A DNA stretch of 64,000 nucleotides from positions 62,001-126,000 of the forward strand of contig JAABRO010000003.1 of the NCBI GenBank assembly GCA_011390885.1, written 5' to 3'. Of this stretch, positions 25,675-34,995 are shown piece after piece (position 1 is the first letter of the stretch; each line of letters opens with the position of its first letter). A program made the position numbers and the translations under genes. This DNA is from Gemmatimonas sp. Its GTDB lineage: Bacteria > Gemmatimonadota > Gemmatimonadetes > Gemmatimonadales > Gemmatimonadaceae. The notes under the pieces were generated by a model that saw only the letters and a list, made by a program, of their open reading frames with translations, was not told where the DNA came from and did not search any database.

Positions 25675-26825
25675 TTCGTGCGCGGCGCGTGGCGGCCGGT
25701 GTGCTGGGCTGGTGCATCGTTGGCACCGCGGTCGCACCAACAACGGACGCGCAGCCGGCCACGACGCAGCCCGCCACCTGGACGTTGAGCGCGCGTCCGG
25801 TGCGCGTGATCGGTGAAGCCGCCACGTCGAGCGAGTGGTACTCGCGAATCGTGAGCGTGGCGGTCGGCGGAAGCGGCGAGATCATCCTGTGGGACCCGAC
25901 CGTGCCAGGCGTTCGGGTCCATCCCGCAGGCAGCGGCGCACCACGGCTACTCGCGCGCTCGGGCGCTGGTCCCGGCGAAATCCGCGCCGCCACGTGGATC
26001 GGTGTGTCGCACGACACGATCCTCATCGTCGACGTCACGCTGCGTCGCCTCACGCGGCGCTCGCTCGACGGACGCGTCGTTTCGACCTCGGCGCTCCCTC
26101 CCGGAGGTGACCTCCGCAATCCTCGTCCGGTCGGCCGCCTCGCCGACGGCCGCATGGTGTGGCGAGGCACCGACCCCGCCTTCGAAGGGGCGCGCGACGG
26201 CGTACGGCGCGACACGGTGTCCATTGCGATCTCGGCGGCCGACGGCGCCGGACTGCGCACGATCGCACGCGCACCCGGCGCGACGTCCTTCACCGCACGC
26301 ACCGCGAGCGGAGGCGTGTACCTTGGCCCGCTGCCCTTCGGCCCGACCACGCACGTCGAGGCGGCAGGCACGCTGGTCTGGACGATCGACAGCGACACCC
26401 CCGTCCTTCGCGCGTTGACCGCAAGCGGCCAGGTGGCGCGCAGCGTGCGCGTGCCCTTCGAGCGCGTGCCGGTCACGGCCGCAACTCGAGCGGCGGCCGT
26501 GCGCCGCGAACTCGAGGCCACACCCAATGCGGCCGTGCGCGCACTGGTGCAGCGCAAGTACGACGCGGCGCCCACGGAAAGCCCGTATGTGGCCGGCCTG
26601 GTCGTCGCGCCGAACGGGGACGTCTGGCTGACCGCGTTCGTGCCGCGGCCCGACCAGCCCGCGCGCGTTGCCGTGTTCACCGAGTCCGGCGCCCTCAAGG
26701 CAACCCTGACCCTGCCCCCGCGGCTGCGCATCGTGGCGCTCATGAACGACACCCTCGTGGCCGTCCACCGCGACGAGGACGACGTGGAGACCGTGCACGT
26801 ATACGCCGTTCAGCGCACGCCGTAG
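25671..26825 (+). CDS. Exported protein, probable beta-propeller
   Basis: A 384-aa protein starting at GTG 25671 inside the M56 stop codon (GTGA), hence the third gene of the BlaI operon. An N-terminal hydrophobic stretch ending near AVAPTTDAQP looks like a signal peptide. The mature part has repeating strand patterns with Gly-Asp turns (GGSGEIILWDP, GRLADGRMVWRG, VVAPNGDVWLTAFVPR) like the six-bladed propellers common in exported proteins of this type of bacterium. No catalytic residues are recognised. Its coupling suggests it is produced with, and may act on or report to, the sensor protease; this is an inference from position only. Confidence 0.7.
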   Translation: MIRARRVAAGVLGWCIVGTAVAPTTDAQPATTQPATWTLSARPVRVIGEAATSSEWYSRIVSVAVGGSGEIILWDPTVPGVRVHPAGSGAPRLLARSGAGPGEIRAATWIGVSHDTILIVDVTLRRLTRRSLDGRVVSTSALPPGGDLRNPRPVGRLADGRMVWRGTDPAFEGARDGVRRDTVSIAISAADGAGLRTIARAPGATSFTARTASGGVYLGPLPFGPTTHVEAAGTLVWTIDSDTPVLRALTASGQVARSVRVPFERVPVTAATRAAAVRRELEATPNAAVRALVQRKYDAAPTESPYVAGLVVAPNGDVWLTAFVPRPDQPARVAVFTESGALKATLTLPPRLRIVALMNDTLVAVHRDEDDVETVHVYAVQRTP

Positions 26826-26963
26826 CGCCCGCCACTCGCCCCCAGCCTTCGACTCCCCGCCCCGGGCCCCCGCGCCGAGCGACGAAGGGTTGCAGAACAG
26901 CGACGCCGGGTACTGCGTAGTGGGAGTGATGCAGGTCATTCCCCACCAACACGCAGGCATCCT

Positions 26964-29858
26964 GTGATCCGACCCCGCCCCACCCTCGCGCGGTCCGCGC
27001 GCCGCACCCTCGCCGCGCTCGCGTTCGCACCGCTCGCGGTCAGCGCACTCGCCGCGCAGCAGCTGTCCCTCGAAACGCGCGACCCCGCCCAGAAGCAGGA
27101 CGAGAGCTTCGAGAAGGCGTACAAGGAGTGGATCGTCGATCCACGCTTCGGCAGTCCGCTGGTGGACCACCTGCCCGTCGTCCCAGGCATTCCCATGCCA
27201 AAGGACATCCTCGGCTACCACATCGGCGCGCCGCGCACGCTCACCTACTACGCCGACCAGCTCAAGTACTACCGCGCCCTGGCCGCCGCGTCGCCGCGCG
27301 TGTCCATCGAGACCATCGGCACGAGCGATGAAGGGCGCGAGCTCGTGGTCATCTGGATCTCGAGCGAAGCCAACATGGCCAAGGTCGAGCAGAACAAGGC
27401 CAACCTCAAGAAGATCGCCGACCCGCGCGGCATGACCGAAGCGCAGGTCAAGGCGCTCATCGGGCAGACCAAGCCGCACTATCACTTCATGGGCGGCCTG
27501 CACAGCGGCGAGACCGGTCCGTCGGAAATGCTCATGGAGCTCGCGTACCGGCTCGCCACCGAGACGTCGCCGATCATCAACCAGATCCGCGAGCAGCTGT
27601 ACGTGTCGATCACCCCCGTGGCCGACGCCGACGGCCGTGACCGCAACGTGGACTGGTTCTTCCGCGGACTCGAGGTCGCCGACGCGGCGCGCGCACGCGG
27701 TGACAGCGCGACGCCGGCCGCGGGGCGCGGCATCGGCGCGGTGCCGTACTGGGGCAAGTACGCGTACCACGACAACAATCGCGACATCAACGTGGCGCTC
27801 GACCAGATGCGCGCGATCGTGGACTGGTACTTCACCGCGCATCCGCCGATCATGCACGACCTTCACGAGTCGCTGTCGCTGCTCTACACGTACAGCGGCG
27901 CGGCGCCGCAGAACCCCAACCTCGACCCCATCCTCTTCGCCGAACTGCCGTGGTTCGCGAACTGGGAGATGGCGCAGATGACCAAGTACGGCATGCCGGG
28001 CGTCTACACGCACGCCTTCATGGACGGCTGGTCGCCGGGCTACCTCGGCTCCGTGGCGTACAACCACAACGGCCTCATGAAGATGTACGAGACGCAGTCG
28101 GGGCGTGACCTCGACAGCGCGGCCGTGGCGCGGGCGCGCGCCGCGCTCGCAGGCGGCCCCACGCGGGCCAACGCGGCGGCGCAGGGTGCGGCGCGCGGTG
28201 GACAGGGTGGCGGCGGCTTCGGTGGTGGCGCGGGTGGTGTGCCCACGGGACGCGGCGGCGGACAGGATCGCGAGTGGTATCGCGGCATCCAGGTGGGCTT
28301 CAACGACGTGGCCAACTTCACGCGTCGTGCCAACACCAACTACATGCAGACCGGCGTGCTGTCGGCGCTGCAGCTCGCGTCGATGTTCCCGGCCACGATT
28401 CTCGAGAACTTCTACATCAAGACGCGCAACAGCATGGAAGCCGGCGCGAAGCAGGCGCCGTACGCGTACGTGATTCCCGTGCAGCCCGACATGACCAAGC
28501 CCGCCGAGCTCGTGCGCATTCTGCGCGTGCAGCGCATTGAAGTGGGCGTGGCGCGTGATGCGGTGAAGGTGGGTGATGTGACGTATCCAGCGGGCTCGTA
28601 TGTCATCAAGCTCAACCAGCCGTACGGCCGTCTGGCCAAGAACCTGCTCGAGAAGCAGAACTACCCCGATCCGCGGCTGCGCACCTACGACGACAGCGGC
28701 TGGAGCATGGGCTACGCGTTCGGCGTGGACGTGGTGCAGGTGGACTCGGCGTCGATCCTCAACGCGCCCGTCACGCCGGTCACCGAGGTGCGCCTCGCCG
28801 GCAGCACCAAGGGCAGCGGCACCGCGGCGCTCGCCGTGGCGCACTACGGCTCGAACAACATGATCTCGCTGCGCTACAAGCTGAAGGACGTGGCCATGCG
28901 CGTGGCCGAGAAGAGCTTCACCGCCGACGGCGTGGAGTTCCCGGCCGGCTCGTTCATCATCACCGACATGGCGGCGGCCGATCGCGTGAAGGCCGCGGTG
29001 GCGGAGCTCGGTCTCACGGCCGCGGCACTCGGCGCGGCACCCGTGGTGGCCACGCACGACGCCGTCGTTCCGCGCGTGGCGATCTACACGCAGTGGAGCG
29101 GCACGCAGAGTCTCGGCTGGTATCGCCTCACGTTCGACAAGTTCGGCGTGCCGTTCGAGCTGATCTACAAGGAACGCGTCATGCAGGGCAACCTGAAGAA
29201 CGACTACGACGTGATCCTCATGGCGGAGCAGAACCTGAGCCGGCAGACGGTCATGCAGCCCAAGGCCGCCACGCCGCTGCCGTACAAGAAGGACCCCAAG
29301 TACAAGTTCCTCGGCTGGTACGGCGAGACCGACGACATGTCGGGCGGCTTCGGCCAGCAGGGCGTGGACGCGTTCGCCGCCTTCCTCGAGGCGGGCGGCA
29401 CGCTGATCGCCGTGGGGGAGAGCGCGCGGCTCCCGATCGAGTTCGGCTGGGCGGGCACGGTGGACAAGACGCCGGTGCCGGGGCTCAACGCGCAGCGTCC
29501 GCTCGTTGAGGCCGAGGTGGTGAAGACCGACCATCCGGTGTTCTACGGCTACAACAAGAAGACGATCCCGGTGAAATACGTGGGCGGCACGCCGTTCAGC
29601 GTGGGCATCGCGAACCAGGGGAACGTGCTCGCGCGCTACGTGGGCGGTGACAAGTCGGTGCTGTCGGGGCTCATGCAGGGCGCCGACTCGATCAAGGCGC
29701 GTCCGTTCGCGGTGGACATCCCGAACGCGTACCGCGGCAAGGGGCGCGTGATCATGTTCGCGAACAACCCGATCTACCGGTGGCAGAACCACGGCGAGTT
29801 CAACATGATCTTCAACGCCGTGATCAACTGGAACGCGACGCCTGCGATGGTGCAGTAG
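26964..29858 (+). CDS. Secreted M14-family zinc carboxypeptidase, large form
   Basis: A 964-aa exported peptidase starting at GTG 26964. The signal peptide is RRTLAALAFAPLAVSALAAQ (about 13-32). The M14 zinc site is visible as GGLHSGETGPSE (His180, Glu183), with a later His in IMHDLHESLSLLY and a substrate-binding region around EGRELVVIWISSEAN. A Gly-rich insertion (GGQGGGGFGGGAGG, about 412-425) interrupts the catalytic region. The last 450 residues look like an extra alpha/beta domain of glutamine-amidotransferase-like shape (VLMAEQNLSRQ and AFLEAGGTLIAVGESARLP types of strands). Peptide scavenging in the periplasm or outside is likely. Confidence 0.85.
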   Translation: MIRPRPTLARSARRTLAALAFAPLAVSALAAQQLSLETRDPAQKQDESFEKAYKEWIVDPRFGSPLVDHLPVVPGIPMPKDILGYHIGAPRTLTYYADQLKYYRALAAASPRVSIETIGTSDEGRELVVIWISSEANMAKVEQNKANLKKIADPRGMTEAQVKALIGQTKPHYHFMGGLHSGETGPSEMLMELAYRLATETSPIINQIREQLYVSITPVADADGRDRNVDWFFRGLEVADAARARGDSATPAAGRGIGAVPYWGKYAYHDNNRDINVALDQMRAIVDWYFTAHPPIMHDLHESLSLLYTYSGAAPQNPNLDPILFAELPWFANWEMAQMTKYGMPGVYTHAFMDGWSPGYLGSVAYNHNGLMKMYETQSGRDLDSAAVARARAALAGGPTRANAAAQGAARGGQGGGGFGGGAGGVPTGRGGGQDREWYRGIQVGFNDVANFTRRANTNYMQTGVLSALQLASMFPATILENFYIKTRNSMEAGAKQAPYAYVIPVQPDMTKPAELVRILRVQRIEVGVARDAVKVGDVTYPAGSYVIKLNQPYGRLAKNLLEKQNYPDPRLRTYDDSGWSMGYAFGVDVVQVDSASILNAPVTPVTEVRLAGSTKGSGTAALAVAHYGSNNMISLRYKLKDVAMRVAEKSFTADGVEFPAGSFIITDMAAADRVKAAVAELGLTAAALGAAPVVATHDAVVPRVAIYTQWSGTQSLGWYRLTFDKFGVPFELIYKERVMQGNLKNDYDVILMAEQNLSRQTVMQPKAATPLPYKKDPKYKFLGWYGETDDMSGGFGQQGVDAFAAFLEAGGTLIAVGESARLPIEFGWAGTVDKTPVPGLNAQRPLVEAEVVKTDHPVFYGYNKKTIPVKYVGGTPFSVGIANQGNVLARYVGGDKSVLSGLMQGADSIKARPFAVDIPNAYRGKGRVIMFANNPIYRWQNHGEFNMIFNAVINWNATPAMVQ

Positions 29859-29880
29859 GCGGCGCTGCTCGTTGCTCGGG

Positions 29881-29962
29881 GGGCCGGCGCGACATCCGCC
29901 CCCGGCGCGTCAACTGCCGCTGCGCGGCAGACACGCGCCGGGGGCGGACGTCGGTCCGGCCC
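29881..29962 (+). repeat. Core-conserved long hairpin, copy H2
   Basis: Thirty-nt arms (29881-29910 and 29933-29962; 3 mismatches) enclose the 22-nt core 29911-29932, CAACTGCCGC-TGC-GCGGCAG-AC, which folds on itself as a 7-bp stem with a TGC loop. It starts 22 bp after the M14 peptidase stop. The remaining gap to 30068 shows no gene. Confidence 0.85.
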
Positions 29963-30068
29963 TTCGGCGTTCGGGGAGGGTGCCGGATGCGCGGGGGCGG
30001 GCGTCGCGTGACAGGATCAGGCTCCCTTCGGGAAGCACTGGCGTCAGCCGATAGGCGCCGTCACCGCG

Positions 30069-30551
30069 TCACCCTCGCCGTCCACAGGACGCCGAGTCTC
30101 CCGCTGTGACGGAGCGCACCACACCGATGCCCGAGGTCACGTAGGCCTTGACTACGAAGTGCTGGAACCCGCAGCCGCCCAGCATGGACTGTGAAATCAC
30201 GATCCGCCAGTCGCCGCCGGTCTTCTCAATCGACTTGACGGAGGACTGCACACAGCCCCCGGCGCGGACGTCACAGTACTGCTTCGCCTGCTCGAGCGTT
30301 TCGAACCAGCGGAGATCGCCAAGGCGCCGCTCCAACGCCTCCAGCGCAGTACCGTCGAGTCCGGCATCACGCCGAAGTTCGTCCCGCACCAGCACTCGTT
30401 GATTGACCTCGCTCACGGGCATGACGGCAATCGCAGCCGCTAGCGCCACCACCGGTTCGACTGACGGTGCGATCCCGCGCGCTGCAGGTCTTGCGCAGGC
30501 AGCGAACAGTACACTCACGCCGAGCGACGCGATCAGGAGCTGAGAACGCAT
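30069..30551 (-). CDS. Small uncharacterised lipoprotein
   Basis: A 160-aa product with signal peptide MRSQLLIASLGVSVLFAAC, lipobox FAAC at Cys19. The mature part has a helical region (LERRLGDLRWFETLEQAKQY) and five Cys residues (CDVRAGGC, GGCGF and a C-terminal Cys), which could form periplasmic disulfides. No family is recognised. Its start overlaps the 3' end of the upstream lipoprotein gene by 19 bp, so the two form an operon. Confidence 0.65.
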   Translation of the reverse strand: MRSQLLIASLGVSVLFAACARPAARGIAPSVEPVVALAAAIAVMPVSEVNQRVLVRDELRRDAGLDGTALEALERRLGDLRWFETLEQAKQYCDVRAGGCVQSSVKSIEKTGGDWRIVISQSMLGGCGFQHFVVKAYVTSGIGVVRSVTAGDSASCGRRG

Positions 30552-31819
30552 TGATCTGCCTTGCTGTATGGAAACGGATACGGCGGTGCGTTCACAAGCG
30601 GGTGGCCGGGATATTCCGGGTGCGCGTGCCACCCTTCATGCATCAACAGCCGCGCGACATTCGCAACTGGCTCCGTGAGGAAATCGGAGTCGATGTGAAT
30701 GATCCGTTTGTCACTCGACGTCTGTGCGTCATACACATCCTTGGGATCATCCGCGATACCTGAACTTCCCTTGTAGAGCCTCCGAGGACTTGCGAGCAGC
30801 CGCTGCAGGACCATCTGACTCGAAGCGAAGCAATCAGCATCGCTCGTGTTCACGAGCGCCATCCCAGCCATGATCTTGGTGACATCCGCCGACGTGAGGG
30901 TGTCCAGACACTTGGGGTGGCTGGTTGGGCAGTACAGACGCTCGTCTTCCGTCTGGAACGCAATCGTGTCCGCACACGCCGCCCCCCACCACGAATAGTC
31001 ATTCCCGCCGCTGCCCGGCGGCGTCACCGTCCCGTCGCCCAACGAATCGCCGGGCGTCGCCCCGCCGCACCCGTCGCCGGTCCCGCCGTCGCCGTCACCG
31101 TCGCCACTACCTGGCGGGTGATACGTGAGCGTCCCATTGCCGTTCAGCGAGAGCCAGCCGCCCCCCGAGCACTCCCACCCGCCCACGAGGCCCGCGGGCG
31201 TCGCCCCCACCGGGGTCGCGCGGGTGACCGACGCCGCGACGCCGTGGCGCGCACGGGTCGGCACGCGCGAGGCGAACATCGGGAAGCACGTCTGGTTGCC
31301 GCACGTCATCTCCAAGGTCACGACATCCAGCAGGCAGGTGGTGCCCGCCGTGATGGTCGCGAGCGGTGGGCGCACGGGAACCGTGGAGATCACCGCCGCC
31401 GTCGCGCCGGCGGTCGGCCGCGCGAAGAACGCGAGCGCGAATGCGCGCGCCGCCGCACCACGCCGCCGCACGCACTGCGCCTCGGCCGTCTGGTCGCCCG
31501 TGGCGCTGAACGTGTAGAGCTCGTAGCGGGTCAGCACCGTGTCGGCGGGACCGCGTGCGACGCTTACGCGCTCGGTCTGCGTCGGGCGCCAGCGCACGAA
31601 TGCGCCACGCGTGTCGCGTTCGACCGTGCGAAATGTGCAGGTGTTCTCGTTCGCCGGGATGGGCGCGAGGCGCTGCTCGAGCGCCAGCCCCGGCGCGAGA
31701 CTGTCCCGCATCAGCGACGGGTAGGCCACCCCAGGCGAGGTGACGGGCACGTCACCACTGCAGGCGGTGAGCAGGGCGAGGGTGAGCGCCCCCCCCGAGT
31801 CGTGCAAGAACGGACCCAC
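30533..31819 (-). CDS. Lipoprotein with HEGWH zinc-site motif; 5' end apparently out of frame
   Basis: The open frame from GTG 31819 gives 428 aa. The start region ALTLALLTACSGD contains a lipobox but lacks a proper basic n-region. The mature protein has a Gly/Asp-rich linker (GDGDGDGGTGDGCGG, about 250-264) and a C-terminal RLLMHEGWHAHPEYPGHP, an HExxH motif at 394-398 that suggests a metalloprotease-like domain, though the third ligand is unproven. A better start, ATG 31832 with Shine-Dalgarno GGAGGAG 5 bp upstream, lies in another frame and would rejoin this one if the G8 tract at 31789-31796 had seven bases. The protein would then begin MSARRGSVLARLGGALTLAL. See the separate tract entry. 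Confidence 0.65.
   Translation of the reverse strand: MGPFLHDSGGALTLALLTACSGDVPVTSPGVAYPSLMRDSLAPGLALEQRLAPIPANENTCTFRTVERDTRGAFVRWRPTQTERVSVARGPADTVLTRYELYTFSATGDQTAEAQCVRRRGAAARAFALAFFARPTAGATAAVISTVPVRPPLATITAGTTCLLDVVTLEMTCGNQTCFPMFASRVPTRARHGVAASVTRATPVGATPAGLVGGWECSGGGWLSLNGNGTLTYHPPGSGDGDGDGGTGDGCGGATPGDSLGDGTVTPPGSGGNDYSWWGAACADTIAFQTEDERLYCPTSHPKCLDTLTSADVTKIMAGMALVNTSDADCFASSQMVLQRLLASPRRLYKGSSGIADDPKDVYDAQTSSDKRIIHIDSDFLTEPVANVARLLMHEGWHAHPEYPGHPLVNAPPYPFPYSKADQCVLSS
31789..31796 (-). other. G8 homopolymer at the frame break of the lipoprotein gene
   Basis: Eight G on the minus strand lie within the signal-peptide codons. With eight, the well-positioned ATG at 31832 runs into a TGA after 25 residues; with seven, it continues into the 428-aa lipoprotein. 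Such tracts at signal-peptide positions are classic sites of slipped-strand phase variation, but a sequencing or assembly length error gives the same picture. Confidence 0.6.
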
Positions 31820-31832
31820 GTCGTGCGGACAT

Positions 31833-32221
31833 GCGTACTCCTCCCGATCGGTCCGTCAGTCCCCAAGCACTCGGTGCGGCAGGCCGGAACGTGAGGCGAC
31901 CGTGCAATCGTGCGCGCCGACGGCGCGGCACGATCGACGACCTGCCCACGGTACGACGCGGTGCTGTGAAGCGCAATTTCAAACGTCGCAAGCGAGCGCG
32001 ACCGTACGCATCCACTGACCATCCGGCAGTGCCATGCCCCGAAGCGCGCGGGCACCTATCCGACGCGTTGGCGTTCATGAGGGTGGCGGACTGCGCGTGC
32101 GCCGCCGTCGAGTCCCCGAGGCCGGTCCCGTTCGCCGCGCGACGGTCGCGCGCCGAAGCAGCGAGGGCACACCGGCAGTCGTCGAATGTCGACGCCTCGA
32201 TCCCCACCGCTTGAGCACCGC
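31833..32221. other. Divergent intergenic region without a supported gene
   Basis: Apart from the Shine-Dalgarno at 31838-31844 (minus), the only structure noticed is an imperfect hairpin, ATCGTGCGCGCCG (31907-31919) with CGGCGCGGCACGAT (31921-31934). Open frames here are Arg-rich and do not look like proteins. Promoters for both flanking genes must lie here but were not recognised. Confidence 0.4.
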
Positions 32222-32731
32222 ATGGCGTACTTCACGCATCGCTTCGACACGACGATCACCCGACACGCAGTCGGTTCGTACTACTACACCGTGGTCTACC
32301 TGCCTGACGCGATCGCCTGCACGCTCCCGTTCGCGCAGCACCCGCGATTGCGCATCGAAGCCGACGTGGGTGGCGTTCCGGTTACGGGAGCATGGCAGCC
32401 GGCGAAGGGCCTGTGGTACCTGATGCTCCCCAAGGCGGGGCTGAAGCACGCGGGGCTCACCATCGGCGATCACGTGGAGGTCGCGTTCCGGGTGATCGCG
32501 CAGGACGACGTGGACGTGCCCGCTGAGCTCGCGGACGCATTGGCACGTTCTGCGAAGCGGCGCAAGGCATGGACCTCGCACACCGCCGGCACGCAGCGCG
32601 GCCTCGCGCACTTCGTGGAATCGGCCAAGCGGGCCGAGACCCGGCAGAAGCGCCTCGACGCCGTGCTTGCCGCACTGGACGGCGCCGCCGACCTGCCGTG
32701 GGCACGGCGGGAGACTCACGGCCGACGCTGA
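32222..32731 (+). CDS. YdeI/OmpD-associated family protein with DUF1905-type N-terminus
   Basis: A 169-aa soluble protein from ATG 32222 (an in-frame ATG at 32186 is possible). The first 95 residues form a beta-rich DUF1905-like domain (VVYLPDAIACTLPFAQHPRL, GVPVTGAWQPAKGLWYLMLP). The C-terminal helices contain the YdeI-type segment RRKAWTSHTAGTQRGLAHFV and ESAKRAETRQKRLDAVLAAL. Members of this family have been linked to resistance to antimicrobial peptides in enterobacteria, but the mechanism is unclear and the role here is unproven. Confidence 0.75.
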   Translation: MAYFTHRFDTTITRHAVGSYYYTVVYLPDAIACTLPFAQHPRLRIEADVGGVPVTGAWQPAKGLWYLMLPKAGLKHAGLTIGDHVEVAFRVIAQDDVDVPAELADALARSAKRRKAWTSHTAGTQRGLAHFVESAKRAETRQKRLDAVLAALDGAADLPWARRETHGRR

Positions 32732-32796
32732 GCACCCACCCCGTCCTTAAGTCCGCGCGCGGCCCCCAGGCCCGCGCTTCACCCCCGCCGCCCGCA

Positions 32797-32880
32797 GGGC
32801 CGGCGCCGGGGTGCGCGGTCAGCGCGTGTCTGCCGCGCAGCGGCAGTTGACGCGCCGGCCGCGTACCCCGGTGCAGGCCC
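32797..32880 (-). repeat. Core-conserved long hairpin, copy H3 (minus orientation)
   Basis: The core 32828-32849, read on the minus strand, is identical to that of H2 (CAACTGCCGC-TGC-GCGGCAG-AC). The 31-nt arms (32797-32827 and 32850-32880) pair with about five mismatches and differ from those of the other copies. It lies between convergent genes, 12 bp beyond the stop of the EF-G-like gene on the same strand sense. Confidence 0.85.
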
Positions 32881-32892
32881 CGAGCACCGCAC

Positions 32893-34995
32893 CTACACCC
32901 CCGCGTCCTCGAGCTCGCGCGCGTGCTCCGCGATGATCTTCGACGCCGCATCGGGCGGCACCTGGTCGTACCCCGCGAACCGCCGCGTGTACGTGCCGCG
33001 CCCGTGCGTCATGCTGTGCAGCGGCGTCGCGTACAGGTGCAGCTCCGCCTGCGGCACCATGGCGCGCACCACCGTGTGCCGGCCGTCCCCCGCCGGCTCG
33101 GTGCCATGAATGTGCCCGCGCCGCGCGCTCACATCGCCGAGCACGTCGCCGAGGAACTCGTCGGGCACGCGAATCTCCAGCAGGTCGAGCGGTTCGAGCA
33201 GAATGGGCCGGCACTTGGGCGCCACCGCCTTGAACGCCAGGATGCCGGCCATCTTGAACGCCATTTCGTTCGAGTCCACCGAGTGCGTGCTGCCGTCGTA
33301 GCACTCCACGCGGAAGTCCACGAGCGGGAACCCGCCCAGCACGCCGCGCGCCGCCGCCTCCTGCACGCCACGGTCCACCGCAGGCACGTAGCGCGACGGA
33401 ATCACGCCGCCCACGATCCTGTTCTCGAACAGGTAGCCCTCGCCGCGCGGCAGCGGGGCCATGCGGATCCAGCAGTCGCCGAACTGCCCGCGTCCGCCCG
33501 TCTGCTTCTTGTGCTTGCCCTGCCCCGAATCGCTCGCCGTGATCGTCTCGCGATACGCGATCTTCGGACGCGTGAGCTCGGCCTTCACGCCGTACTTGCG
33601 CTGCAGCGTGGCCATCGCGATGTCGAGGTGCCGCTCCCCCATGCCGCTCACGATCGTCTCGTGCGTCTCGGGCTCGTAGTGCACCGAGAGCGTGGGGTCC
33701 TCCTCGTGCAGCCGGTGCAGCCCCTGCTGCAGCTTCTCCTCCTCGTTGCGCGACTCGGCGTGCACCGCGAAGTGCACCAGCGGCTCGGGAAACTGCAGCT
33801 CCGGCAGGCGAATCGGGTGCTCGCGCGTAGACAGCGTGTCGTTGGTGTGCGTGTTGCGCAGCTTGGCCACGCAGGCGATGTCGCCGGCGTGCACGTGTGG
33901 CACCTCCACGCGCTCGCGCCCCAGCGGCAGCGACACGTGGTTGAGCTTCTCCGTCGTGTCGCGCGTCGCGTTGTACACCTCGGCGCCGTTCGACACCAGG
34001 CCGCTCAGCACGCGGAAGAAGCTCACCTCGCCCACGTGCTGCTCGTTCATGGTCTTGAACACGATCGCCGCGAAGGGCGCGTCGTCGCGCGCGTGGATCT
34101 CCACCGTGTCGTTCCCTTCGGCACCGCGGAACGCGTGGATCTCCTCCATCTCGAATGCGTTGGGCATGAGCTGCACGATCTCGGTGAGCAGCGCGCGCAC
34201 GCCGATCATGCTCTCCGCGCTCACGCAGAAGAGCGGGAACAGGTCACCGCGCTTCATCGCCTCCTTCATCCCCTCGATGGCCTCGTCACGCCCGATCTCG
34301 GCGCCCTCGAGGTAGCGCTCGAGCAGCGTGTCGTCGGTGGCCGAGATGGCCTCGATGAGCTCCTGGCGATAGCGCGTGAAGCGCTCCATGTCGGCGCCGG
34401 GAATGTCCCGCTCCTCGTACTCGCCGTGCGCGCCCGCGGCGTACATGTACGCCTTCTGCGTGAACAGGTTGATCACGCCGCGAAAGTCGGCGCCGCTGCC
34501 GATGGGAATCTCCACCGGGACGACCTTGGCCGTGAGCTGGTCCTTCACCTGCGCGTACACCGCATCGAAGTCGGCCGACTCCTTGTCCATCATGGACACC
34601 GCGAAGAGCACCGGGTCCTGGCGCTCCACCGCGAGCCGGAACATGCGATCGGTGCCCACCTCCACGCCGCTCACGGCGCTGATCACGCACAGCGCGCCGT
34701 CTGCCGCGCTCAGGCCAGCCAGCGCCTCGCCCTGGAAGTCGAGCGCGCCCGGCGTGTCGATGAAGTTGATCTTGCTGTCCATCCACTCGGCGTGGGCGCA
34801 GGCGAGCGAGATGGAGAAGCCCCGTTCGATCTCCTCGGGCGTGTGATCGGTGAGGGCCGTGCCGTCCTTCACCTGGCCGTGGCGCTTGCCGTTGCCGGCG
34901 GCGAAGCAGAGCGCGTCGACGAGACTCGTCTTGCCGCTGCCGCCGTGGCCCACCACGGCCACGTTCCTGATGCCTTTGCTGTCGTATTCCCGCAT
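32893..34995 (-). CDS. EF-G-like translational GTPase (EF-G2 type) with altered G motifs
   Basis: A 700-aa paralogue of elongation factor G. ATG 34995 is supported by GGAGGG just upstream. The P-loop is GHGGSGKTS (16-24). Switch II reads DTPGALDF, so the catalytic His of EF-G (DTPGHVDF) is Ala84. The guanine-specificity motif NKxD reads SMMD (134-137). Domain II, the split domains (HTNDTLSTREHPIRLPELQF), domain IV (TGGRGQFGDCWIRMAP, SVDSNEMAFKMAGILAFKAV) and domain V are complete. This looks like a ribosome-binding EF-G homologue with weak or unusual GTPase behaviour, not the housekeeping translocase. The 650 bp upstream hold its promoter and two repeat elements. Confidence 0.85.
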   Translation of the reverse strand: MREYDSKGIRNVAVVGHGGSGKTSLVDALCFAAGNGKRHGQVKDGTALTDHTPEEIERGFSISLACAHAEWMDSKINFIDTPGALDFQGEALAGLSAADGALCVISAVSGVEVGTDRMFRLAVERQDPVLFAVSMMDKESADFDAVYAQVKDQLTAKVVPVEIPIGSGADFRGVINLFTQKAYMYAAGAHGEYEERDIPGADMERFTRYRQELIEAISATDDTLLERYLEGAEIGRDEAIEGMKEAMKRGDLFPLFCVSAESMIGVRALLTEIVQLMPNAFEMEEIHAFRGAEGNDTVEIHARDDAPFAAIVFKTMNEQHVGEVSFFRVLSGLVSNGAEVYNATRDTTEKLNHVSLPLGRERVEVPHVHAGDIACVAKLRNTHTNDTLSTREHPIRLPELQFPEPLVHFAVHAESRNEEEKLQQGLHRLHEEDPTLSVHYEPETHETIVSGMGERHLDIAMATLQRKYGVKAELTRPKIAYRETITASDSGQGKHKKQTGGRGQFGDCWIRMAPLPRGEGYLFENRIVGGVIPSRYVPAVDRGVQEAAARGVLGGFPLVDFRVECYDGSTHSVDSNEMAFKMAGILAFKAVAPKCRPILLEPLDLLEIRVPDEFLGDVLGDVSARRGHIHGTEPAGDGRHTVVRAMVPQAELHLYATPLHSMTHGRGTYTRRFAGYDQVPPDAASKIIAEHARELEDAGV

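Noticed and set aside
25947-29792. Very long open frame on the minus strand opposite the M14 peptidase
   Set aside because: High GC removes stops from antisense frames. The translation is His/Arg/Val-rich with no domain, whereas the plus strand has a clear peptidase.
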